From positions 1 to 6,799 of the forward strand of contig URWU01000084.1 in NCBI GenBank assembly GCA_900551585.1: DNA of 6,799 nucleotides. The letters run 5' to 3'. The notes under the pieces are model-generated. The model did not search any database. It was not told where the DNA came from and saw nothing but the letters and a program-made list of their open reading frames with translations. A program made the translations under genes and the position numbers. Of the stretch, positions 1-5,774 are shown piece by piece; positions within the stretch are counted from its first letter, which is position 1, and each line of letters begins with the position of its first letter. Origin of the DNA: an uncultured Alphaproteobacteria bacterium. Lineage in GTDB: Bacteria; Pseudomonadota; Alphaproteobacteria; RF32; CAG-239.

Positions 1-702
1 GAATTAGATAGCTACGCATTGGCTGAAGCTACTGTATTGTCGCTAAAAAACGCGATTAGGTTGCACTTGGATTCTTATTTTCTCTATAAAAATAAATCAT
101 ATCCTACAGCTCATTACATTTCAATTATGGCATTAGAAGAAATAGGAAAAATGAAAATTCTCGATAGAGTATGCTTTTTTAATGACTGTGGATTTAAAGA
201 CAAAACATTACACGATTGGTTTAGAGATACTTTTTACCATAAGCCAAAACAAATGGAAGCTATAGATTGGGGAAGATATATAAAAAGAAATGAAAAAACA
301 GGCAAAATAATATCAATAACAGAAAGATATAAACACATTTTTGATGGAGATTTAAATAGGCGAAAAGAAGACTCAATATATGTTGGCATAGCAAAAGACG
401 AAGAAGGAGAAAGTATTGTTATTAATCCAAGTTATTATGACAAAGATGATGCTATAAAACAAATGACAATAACCCATGAGGTTATTTTAAGAGAACTACT
501 TTATGTAAAGAAAAGTGGGTTTTATTATGATACAGAAGAACTAACCCTTTACATATACAAGCATGGAATGAAGCTATATAATAAGTTAATGAAACTAAAA
601 ATACCTATTTCTTTCGATGTATTGCAAGAACTTTTGAAGTTGGAAAAAGAAAAAACAGTTATAAAATCTAATTCTGCATTTGCAGACCAATTTCTTTTAT
701 AG
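1..702 (+). CDS. AbiV-like abortive infection protein (HEPN type), 5' end cut by contig edge
   Basis: The reading frame is open from base 1 to the TAG stop at 700-702 (233 codons). A TTG at 19-21 could serve as a start, but the six codons before it (ELDSYA) continue the helix, so I read this as a gene truncated at the window edge. Seen: an N-terminal helix with A-x(2)-L-x(2)-A spacing, then SYPTAHYISIMALEEIGK (about residues 33-50, counting from base 1) and an HKPKQ motif at about 80-84. The A-L-E-E-[IL]-G-K signature after a 'tyrosine-x-x-alanine' helix and the later H-K-x-K-Q are what I know from the AbiV family, named after the lactococcal phage-resistance protein AbiV, which arrests translation after phage infection. 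No signal peptide or membrane segment is visible, so it is probably cytosolic. The gene is markedly AT-rich and stands alone on the plus strand, which is compatible with horizontal acquisition. Any partner gene would lie off the left edge. The family call is fairly sure; an anti-phage role is inference. Confidence 0.72.
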   Translation, partial: ELDSYALAEATVLSLKNAIRLHLDSYFLYKNKSYPTAHYISIMALEEIGKMKILDRVCFFNDCGFKDKTLHDWFRDTFYHKPKQMEAIDWGRYIKRNEKTGKIISITERYKHIFDGDLNRRKEDSIYVGIAKDEEGESIVINPSYYDKDDAIKQMTITHEVILRELLYVKKSGFYYDTEELTLYIYKHGMKLYNKLMKLKIPISFDVLQELLKLEKEKTVIKSNSAFADQFLL

Positions 703-787
703 CGTTTAATTGGCTTTTTAACAATAAAATATCATCTCTTCTTCTAAAAAGTTCGGATACTATCCATTCAAGGCAACCACGTTTAAC

Positions 788-817
788 AAAGTCGTCATTT
801 GGGCGACTTTTTATTTT
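788..817 (+). terminator. Rho-independent terminator after the AbiV-like gene
   Basis: Bases 788-796 (AAAGTCGTC) pair with 802-810 (GGCGACTTT) as a 9-bp stem with one G-T wobble and a 5-base loop (ATTTG). A T-rich tail, TTTTTATTTT, spans 808-817. It lies 85 bp after the AbiV-like stop codon on the same strand. On the minus strand the hairpin is followed by GTTAAACG with no long T run, so it would end transcription of the convergent lipoprotein gene less well. Confidence 0.75.
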
Positions 818-973
818 CAATCACTTAAGCCGACATATGTGGTCTCTGAATGTTAAAGTCTATTTTTGACACTCAATAGGAAGAATTATAGGTTACTCAG
901 ATAAAATTGTTTTGTTTGTGAAACGGATTCTTAAATCTAATACAATTACTTATCGGGAAATCAAGCTGCAAAT
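818..973. other. AT-rich convergent spacer
   Basis: This is the rest of the spacer between the 3' end of the AbiV-like gene and the 3' end of the lipoprotein gene, which face each other. I see no ORF, RNA gene or second clear terminator. An isolated TTGACA at 866-871 has only a poor -10 partner and no gene downstream on its strand. Confidence 0.5.
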
Positions 974-1801
974 TTAGTTTTGAGGTTCCCATATATATGA
1001 TTGACCGTCGGGAGATACTTCTTTAACCATTTTTGATATGTCCGAAACCGAACGGGATATCTCAAAATGGCGGCGAAAAGGCAGAAGCTGCCGTGAAATT
1101 TTTACCGCTTCTTCGGATACTGCCCGTGTATAATCTTCAGCACAAAGGATAATCTTTTTTGAAACAGTCCCGGCCTGTTTACCTGAACTTTTTTCCAGCA
1201 GACAATCAGAAATTTTTTTATGCCATTTCAGATGATCAAAACGCGTTAAGGCAATAGATAAAGCCGTATTTACCAATGGCAACGGCAATCCTTCATCAAA
1301 CATACTGTAATCTATATGCGGATTAAAAATATAATAATCAATTAAAGCGTCATCCAGAGATAAATTACCAGTCTTTAACTTATCTTCTGCTGCATCAAGC
1401 TCCTCCGTATAATATTTCATTATGTTTTGTACCGCTTCCAAATTAAAATGCTCATTCAACAGGCTCATTTGCCGTCTACGTATTTCCGCAACAGCTTTTT
1501 CTTTAACCGTTGGCATATCCATAGTTCCGGCCAGAAGAGCGGCCCGGAGTTCTGCATCGCTGACCTTATAGCTGTCGCTTTTCCGGATTTCTTCTATTTG
1601 CGCAGCCTGATCCGGATTATCGCTTTCTACCCCTAACAATGAAAGAATTAAGGAATTGTGATAATCGTATAACAGAACGGAATAAGTATATTCATCTTCA
1701 ACAGAATATTTTCTCTCATCAAGAAAATTCTTAGCATTATTATCCCCGCAGGCACTTAAAATCCAAAGTCCGCTTAAAATAACCAAATATCTCAATTTCA
1801 T
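974..1801 (-). CDS. Predicted lipoprotein of unknown function (275 aa)
   Basis: I do not recognise the family. The N-terminus is a short type II signal peptide: basic MKLR, a hydrophobic stretch to residue 14, and the lipobox LSAC with lipidated Cys18. The residue at +2 is Gly, not the Asp that retains lipoproteins in the inner membrane of E. coli. The mature part is soluble, mostly helical and charged (e.g. residues 90-150), with two cysteines 20 residues apart (Cys200 and Cys220) that could form a disulphide in the periplasm. The ATG at 1801-1799 is supported by an AGGAG Shine-Dalgarno 8 bases upstream. The gene starts 32 bp after the stop of the GIY-YIG gene in the same direction, so the two are probably co-transcribed. 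The C-terminus (DGQSYIWEPQN) shows no sorting motif. Surface or periplasmic anchoring is well supported; the function is unknown. Confidence 0.8.
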   Translation of the reverse strand: MKLRYLVILSGLWILSACGDNNAKNFLDERKYSVEDEYTYSVLLYDYHNSLILSLLGVESDNPDQAAQIEEIRKSDSYKVSDAELRAALLAGTMDMPTVKEKAVAEIRRRQMSLLNEHFNLEAVQNIMKYYTEELDAAEDKLKTGNLSLDDALIDYYIFNPHIDYSMFDEGLPLPLVNTALSIALTRFDHLKWHKKISDCLLEKSSGKQAGTVSKKIILCAEDYTRAVSEEAVKISRQLLPFRRHFEISRSVSDISKMVKEVSPDGQSYIWEPQN

Positions 1802-1833
1802 GATTACACTCCTGCTAAGATCTATTATTGATG

Positions 1834-2466
1834 TTATTCAATTACCAGCGGATACGTTTCATCATAGACAGTCCGTAAATTACGACCTTTATATTCCCAA
1901 TAAGCAGTTGGCTGAATATCATATTTTTTGTTAAGCAGACGTTTTGTCAATGCTGTTAAAGAATATTTCTCGCCATTATATTCAACTCTTTTGGCTTCGC
2001 AGACCGTAACTTTTATTTTCGGATCTTTCGTGAACATCAGTTCATCACCGGCATTTATTCCCATTTCTAAAAAGTTAAGCGGCGGACGTTTGGGTAATTT
2101 TTTGGCAGCTTCTTTTTCTTCTTTAGAGACATCTTTATCCAAAACCTTTTGTAATTGAGGCGTTATCTCTTTTAAATTCATCATTCGAACCCATTCCAAA
2201 ATATCTTCGGCATCAATCATAAAAAATTCACGACGGGGATTTAGACGTGCAGCTTTGAAAACACGATGAGCCAGAGCTTCTAATTTACCGCAATCTTCAA
2301 CTTCTGCGGCAAACAGACATTGAAAGGGAAGAGGAACACTGGTAACCCCTAAATATAATTGTTTCATCCGTTTTTGAACATCGTCCATCTGAGTCTTGCC
2401 TATTTTGACTAGTCCCGGCATGGCGTCATTTGTCAGGATATAAAAAATTCCGCGCTTATCGTCCAT
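1834..2466 (-). CDS. GIY-YIG (T5orf172-type) nuclease-like protein with possible RAMA-like C-terminal module
   Basis: Residues 7-25 (IFYILTN...LVKIGKT) are the two beta strands of a GIY-YIG fold in the T5orf172 style, where the second signature reads K-I-G instead of Y-I-G. Arg33, in a helix (VQKRMKQL), matches the conserved catalytic arginine. LEALAHRVF (62-70) and RREFF (78-82) match the conserved acid/His helix and the R-E-F/W-F strand. A charged helical linker (about 99-127) leads to a second module (about 130-205: MGINAGDEL, VEYNGEKYSLTALTKRLL, YWEYKGRNL). I associate that arrangement with small domains such as RAMA or DUF4357, found on restriction and methylase proteins and proposed to read DNA. 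The protein is predicted cytosolic. The ATG at 2466-2464 has GGAG 6 bases upstream. It is the first gene of a likely pair with the lipoprotein. The nuclease fold is well supported; activity, and a role in restriction of modified DNA, are inference. Proteins of this group may also act in DNA repair or simply bind DNA. Confidence 0.78.
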   Translation of the reverse strand: MDDKRGIFYILTNDAMPGLVKIGKTQMDDVQKRMKQLYLGVTSVPLPFQCLFAAEVEDCGKLEALAHRVFKAARLNPRREFFMIDAEDILEWVRMMNLKEITPQLQKVLDKDVSKEEKEAAKKLPKRPPLNFLEMGINAGDELMFTKDPKIKVTVCEAKRVEYNGEKYSLTALTKRLLNKKYDIQPTAYWEYKGRNLRTVYDETYPLVIE

Positions 2467-2495
2467 TTCGATCTCCGATATATTAATTTTTTGTT

Positions 2496-2523
2496 ATCTT
2501 ACTCTAAGAAAAATAAAAAACAA
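2496..2523 (-). promoter_or_regulatory. Weak candidate promoter of the nuclease/lipoprotein pair
   Basis: On the minus strand TTGTTT (2523-2518, 3/6 to the -35 consensus) and TAAGAT (2501-2496, 4/6 to the -10 consensus) are 16 bases apart, about 30 bp upstream of the nuclease start codon. The position is right but the match is poor, so this is only a candidate. Confidence 0.22.
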
Positions 2524-2579
2524 GGCATTAATACCGGCATAGCAGTATCGTACTGCAATATTAATATGGAAAAACAAGG
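2516..2579. repeat. Inverted repeat framed by 10-bp direct repeats, upstream of the nuclease gene
   Basis: AAAAACAAGG occurs at 2516-2525 and again at 2570-2579, 54 bp apart. Between them lies a perfect 6-bp inverted repeat with a 3-base loop, GCAGTA-TCG-TACTGC (2542-2556). A second, outer pair, ATTAATA (2527-2533) and TATTAAT (2559-2565), sits around it. No T run follows on either strand, so it is not a standard terminator. Its place just upstream of the nuclease gene would fit an operator or the remnant of a small mobile repeat. Confidence 0.45.
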
Positions 2580-2859
2580 TTCAAGATACCATTGATGAAC
2601 TCGAGCAGAAAAAAAATAAAATAATCTTCCGATAATCCGTCATAACAGATACATAAAAGCCCAGGGATACCAGACTTAAGTGTGAGCAATCGGTTTAGTA
2701 TTGCCCGTCAGCAGCTGGGGATGTTGACTGCCTGGCCGAATGCAAAAAAATGAAACTCCGACAATAACTCAAGAATATAAAAGTATTTCTGCTAGGGCGC
2801 CTTATTAGAATTTATTTCAAAAGCTTTGATTTCGGCGGTATGATTTCTACAGCTACATT
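2580..2859. other. Intergenic DNA downstream of tatC, with a foldable GC-richer island
   Basis: No gene is supported here. A run of 35 open codons at 2646-2753 on the plus strand resembles no family I know. The segment 2659-2737 is about 55% GC by my count in an otherwise AT-rich gap. It can be drawn as a four-way junction: closing stem CCAGG/CCTGG (2661-2665 with 2731-2735), an imperfect hairpin at 2671-2684, a 5-bp hairpin GCAAT/ATTGC (2686-2690 with 2700-2704), and a 7-bp hairpin GTCAGCA/TGTTGAC (2707-2713 with 2722-2728). It has no T-loop signature, so it is not a tRNA. I see no convincing terminator for the tat operon; a short AT-rich 5-bp stem at 2822-2834 is too weak. Confidence 0.35.
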
Positions 2860-3573
2860 TTACCGTCTAATAAAATTTTTATGAGAAAAATAGAGTCCAA
2901 TTTCAAACAGCAAATAAGTCGGGATAGCGAGCATGGTTTGGCTAACGACGTCTGGTGGGGTCAAAAAAGCCGCAATAATCAAAATGCCAACGAAAATATA
3001 CGGTCGCTTATCTTTCATACTCTCATAAGAAACTATCCCTGAGCGAATAAGCGAAAAAGTTACCAACGGAAACTGAAACATAATACCGAAAACTACTGAC
3101 AACCATAAAGCCAGCGTAATAATATTAGAAATACCAAAAACAGCTTTAATATCTGTTGTTGCAAAGCTAATTCCAAAATTAATAACTAAAGGTAAAATAA
3201 AAAACAGACAGAATAAAACACCGGTGATAAATAATAAACCGGAACTCAAAACGATTGATTTAACAAAACGCCATTCATTTTCCAGCAATCCGGGCAATAA
3301 AAATTCCCAGATTTTCTTGGCTATATAAGGAAAACAAAGCAGCAGGTCCAAAACCACAGCCATTTTTATCTGCAGGATAAAAACTTCCATCGGCGAAAAA
3401 TAATTAAGAGAAATATTATTATCGGCTATCATAATCTTAATAAGCAGATTCATAAAATATGGCGCAGCCAAGAACATCGGCACAATGCCGATACCCAGCG
3501 CGACAAAGCATTTTATCAATGTCGCGCGCAGAGCTTCAAGATGAGAAACCAAACTTTCTTCTTTGTTTTCCAT
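2860..3573 (-). CDS. tatC: Twin-arginine translocase subunit TatC
   Basis: TatC is the polytopic inner-membrane receptor that binds twin-arginine signal peptides and, with TatA, moves folded proteins to the periplasm. Seen in the 237-aa product: SHLEALR (10-16) in the N-terminal cytoplasmic region, FSPMEVF (59-65) with Lys70 after it, WEFLLPGLLENE (89-100) matching the conserved first cytoplasmic loop with its key glutamates, and TPPDVVSQTMLAIPTYLLFE (205-224), the TatC hallmark before the last membrane helix. Six hydrophobic segments fall at about 18-37, 71-85, 107-131, 150-175, 192-204 and 212-229. Length is normal for the family (about 240-260). Gln167 in the FGIMFQFP stretch sits where E. 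coli TatC has Glu170. The gene starts 2 bp after the tatA stop codon and closes the six-gene operon. It is AT-rich (about 34% GC in a 180-base sample), in part because of its hydrophobic codons. Confidence 0.96.
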   Translation of the reverse strand: MENKEESLVSHLEALRATLIKCFVALGIGIVPMFLAAPYFMNLLIKIMIADNNISLNYFSPMEVFILQIKMAVVLDLLLCFPYIAKKIWEFLLPGLLENEWRFVKSIVLSSGLLFITGVLFCLFFILPLVINFGISFATTDIKAVFGISNIITLALWLSVVFGIMFQFPLVTFSLIRSGIVSYESMKDKRPYIFVGILIIAAFLTPPDVVSQTMLAIPTYLLFEIGLYFSHKNFIRR

Positions 3574-3575
3574 TG

Positions 3576-3785
3576 TTACTTCTCGGATTTGTTTTCTTCT
3601 TCCAATACTGCTTTTTCAACAGAATCTTTCAGTTCCTCAGCTTCATTTTGCAGCATTTCCTTGGCTTTTTTATATTCATACTGAGCTTTGCCCAAAGCTT
3701 TAGCCAGTTCGGGAATGCGTTTGCCTCCGAACAAAACCAGCACGACAACCAATATCAGAGCTATTTCTGTTAATCCTAAAGACAT
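3576..3785 (-). CDS. tatA: Twin-arginine translocase subunit TatA (TatA/E family)
   Basis: TatA is the small, oligomerising pore component of the Tat pathway. The 69-aa product has the full layout: a short N-terminus, one membrane helix (about 5-19), the hinge FGGKRIPELAKALGKA (19-34) that forms the amphipathic helix, then a charged, acidic tail. Glu7 supplies the polar residue near the start of the membrane helix; E. coli TatA has Gln at that place and TatB has Glu. With no tatB gene beside it, this protein may do both jobs, as known for TatA proteins of minimal TatAC systems in Gram-positive bacteria; that is inference. The ATG at 3785-3783 has AAGGAG 7 bases upstream. It lies 15 bp after the CMD gene and 2 bp before tatC. 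Confidence 0.94.
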   Translation of the reverse strand: MSLGLTEIALILVVVLVLFGGKRIPELAKALGKAQYEYKKAKEMLQNEAEELKDSVEKAVLEEENKSEK

Positions 3786-3800
3786 TCTATTTCTCCTTTT

Positions 3801-4652
3801 TTATTCATAAATCGGTTTGTAATTTTCAATTTTGGTTTCTTTAATCAGGTTGATGGTTGCCAACGCATTGGGCAATCCGATATACGGAATAGTCTGCACC
3901 ATTGCCGCCAGCTGCCGGTTTTTATCGTTTCCGGCTTTCAGATTGCCGATGATATGTGCCGGTATCTGTTTTTCAGCACCCAGCGTCGTTAAAATTACCA
4001 GCGACAGTAATTCTTTTTGCTGCAAAGTAAGTCCGTTACGCGTGTAGAAATCTGAAAAACAAAATTTTGTCAGCATATCGGGAACTTCCGTTTGATATGG
4101 TTCCGGCAAAGCCTGCATAGCCTGTTTGACTTCGTCGCCATAAAGTTCCTTTTGGAGCGCAAGGCCTTTTTCAAAACGGTTTTCTTCGGTAATTGTTGCC
4201 ATATTTTCCAAAGGCAGATTGATACCGCGCTCTTTTATTACTTCATTGAACACGCCGACAGCATTCAACGTGCGGGGAAAGCCGATAAACGGAGCCGCCA
4301 GATAAATACTCTCGCGAACCTGCAACGGCGTGTTACCTACATTTAGGGCCGCATTAATATGGGCTTTCAGCTGCGGCAGAGCCTGCATTGTCGTCAATGA
4401 TACGACCGTAATCAGTTCTCTGTCTTGAGGACTTAATTCTCCGACATAAAAGACTTCGCCGAAAATAAGCCGCTGCAGAATTTCCATAAATTCCGGATCG
4501 GTCGGACTGCCGCTGCGCTTGGCGGCAAACAGTTCTTCATAAACTTTATCGGCACGTTCTTCTCTGGTCATTTGCTTCTCCTTTTCCTGAGCCTGTGCAA
4601 AAGTTGAAAACAATATTAAATGCAAGGCTAAAACATATTTAAAAAATTTCAT
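3801..4652 (-). CDS. Exported carboxymuconolactone decarboxylase-like protein with two CMD domains
   Basis: The 283-aa product has a Sec signal peptide (MKFFK, hydrophobic core, AQA before Gln22) and two copies of the CMD/AhpD-like helical domain. Copy one (about 55-140) has FGEVFYVGELSPQDRELITV, then LKAHINAALNVG (His98), then GFPRTLNAV (124-132). Copy two (about 190-272) repeats it as FSDFYTRNGLTLQQKELLSL, IPAHIIGNLKAG (His233), and GLPNALATIN. The single cysteine in the chain, Cys198, rules out the CxxC peroxidase-type centre of AhpD, so a thiol-dependent antioxidant role is unlikely. True gamma-carboxymuconolactone decarboxylase is cytoplasmic and single-domain, so that name should not be taken as function. 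Secreted tandem-CMD proteins are often fused to a cupin like the one four genes upstream in this operon (my recollection). The start at 4652-4650 has GGAG 8 bases upstream, overlapping the region of the reductase stop codon. Confidence 0.88.
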   Translation of the reverse strand: MKFFKYVLALHLILFSTFAQAQEKEKQMTREERADKVYEELFAAKRSGSPTDPEFMEILQRLIFGEVFYVGELSPQDRELITVVSLTTMQALPQLKAHINAALNVGNTPLQVRESIYLAAPFIGFPRTLNAVGVFNEVIKERGINLPLENMATITEENRFEKGLALQKELYGDEVKQAMQALPEPYQTEVPDMLTKFCFSDFYTRNGLTLQQKELLSLVILTTLGAEKQIPAHIIGNLKAGNDKNRQLAAMVQTIPYIGLPNALATINLIKETKIENYKPIYE

Positions 4653-4664
4653 TGTCAGTTCTCC

Positions 4665-5762
4665 CTATTTGTCAATCTGGCTTTCGGTAAATTCGTCGGC
4701 ACGATGACCAACCAGACGAATTGCGGCATAATCTTTTTCAAAATCTGCCAACTCGTCCGCCGTCATTCTGACCGCGGACGCCCCGAGAAAATCGTCAAGA
4801 TGTTTCGGGTTAGTCGTTCCCGGAATCGGTACTATCCAAGATTTCTGTGACAGCAGCCAGACCAGTGCGAACTGTGCCGCTGTCACATTTTTGCGCTTTG
4901 CCCATTTTTCAACCAAACGGACAATCTGCATATTTTGTTTCAACGCCTCAGGAGCAAACATCGGCAAAGTTGCCCGACGTTCGTTCTGGAAACGGCTGGT
5001 TTCATTAATCGTTCCGGTCAACAACCCTCTGCCGAGCGGGCAATAAGGAACAAGACCGATACCTAGTTCCTGCAAAGTCGGAAAAATTTTGGTTTCCGGT
5101 TCCCGCCAAATAAGCGAATATTCGCTCTGCACGGCACTGACCGGACAAACGGCATGCGCTTTGCGGATGGATTTGGCGCCGGCTTCCGACAAACCCCAAT
5201 GCAGAACCTTACCCTCCTGCATCAAATCTTTAACCATACCGGCTACGGCTTCCATCGGCACTTCGGGATCAACGCGATGCTGATACAGCAAATCAATATA
5301 ATCCGTACGCAGTCTCTTCAAAGAACCTTCAACCGCACGCCGAATATGATCCGGGTGACTGTTTAAGGCTGTTGGCTTCTTTTCTTCTACGCCAAAACCG
5401 AACTTTGTAGCGATTTTGACCTGTCCGCGCACCGGCTGCAAAGCTTCGCCGACCCATTCTTCGCTGATATAAGGACCGTAAACTTCCGCAGTGTCAAAAA
5501 ACGTAACACCGTTTTCATAGGCTCGGCGGATAAGCGCAATCATATCTTTTTTATCATATTTTCCGCCGTAATATCCAACCATAGGCAGGCAGCCGAGTCC
5601 GATGGCAGAAACGCTTAAACCTCCCAGATTACGATGTTCCATTCTTCTCTTTTGTTTGATTTCAGCCCGTACGGCAGCCAAGGGGCGTACCGAACCGCCT
5701 AACATTCCCGACATTAAAAGAGCCGAACCGGATACCATTTTCAAAAATTCCCTGCGATTCAT
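4665..5762 (-). CDS. Aldo/keto reductase with twin-arginine signal peptide
   Basis: This is an NAD(P)H-dependent oxidoreductase of the aldo/keto reductase superfamily (TIM barrel) that interconverts carbonyls and alcohols. The catalytic tetrad is complete: Asp90 (FFDTAEVYG), Tyr95, Lys120 (IATKFGF) and His162 (LLYQHRVD), numbered from the start I chose. The cofactor-side motif VPIPGTTNPKHLDDFLGA lies near the C-terminus. The barrel begins at about residue 41 (MEHRNLGGLSVSAIGLG). The N-terminus NRREFLK (2-8), an uncharged hydrophobic stretch (about 10-23) and VRA at 31-33 make a good Tat signal, so the enzyme is probably exported folded. A start at 5846 is possible (28 residues longer) but would bury the Tat motif and overlap the upstream gene; the ATG at 5762-5760 has AAGGA 7 bases upstream. 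The 365-aa length is family-typical plus a signal. The substrate is unknown. tatA and tatC lie two and three genes downstream. Confidence 0.93.
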   Translation of the reverse strand: MNRREFLKMVSGSALLMSGMLGGSVRPLAAVRAEIKQKRRMEHRNLGGLSVSAIGLGCLPMVGYYGGKYDKKDMIALIRRAYENGVTFFDTAEVYGPYISEEWVGEALQPVRGQVKIATKFGFGVEEKKPTALNSHPDHIRRAVEGSLKRLRTDYIDLLYQHRVDPEVPMEAVAGMVKDLMQEGKVLHWGLSEAGAKSIRKAHAVCPVSAVQSEYSLIWREPETKIFPTLQELGIGLVPYCPLGRGLLTGTINETSRFQNERRATLPMFAPEALKQNMQIVRLVEKWAKRKNVTAAQFALVWLLSQKSWIVPIPGTTNPKHLDDFLGASAVRMTADELADFEKDYAAIRLVGHRADEFTESQIDK

Positions 5763-5769
5763 AACATTT

Positions 5770-5774
5770 TCCTT
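5770..5774 (-). promoter_or_regulatory. Ribosome binding site that fixes the reductase start
   Basis: AAGGA (5774-5770) overlaps the TAA stop codon of the cyclophilin-like gene and stands 7 bases before the ATG at 5762. It selects the start that exposes the N-R-R-E-F-L-K Tat motif at the N-terminus instead of the longer frame from 5846. Confidence 0.7.

Noticed and set aside
749..785. Possible tRNA 3' end or attachment site (GTTCGGATA resembling a T-loop, followed by a CCA)
   Set aside because: The flanking bases do not form a T-arm stem and no other tRNA arms are present upstream.
866..892. Perfect TTGACA followed 15 bases later by TATAGG on the plus strand
   Set aside because: Spacing is short, the -10 match is poor, and there is no plus-strand gene downstream; it could at best drive antisense RNA into the lipoprotein gene.
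2646..2753. Small plus-strand ORF of 35 codons in the intergenic gap
   Set aside because: No start with a ribosome binding site, no family resemblance, and it coincides with the foldable island; most likely chance or a decayed fragment.
3801..4652. AhpD-type peroxidase activity for the CMD protein
   Set aside because: AhpD needs a CxxC pair; this protein has one cysteine (Cys198) in the whole chain.
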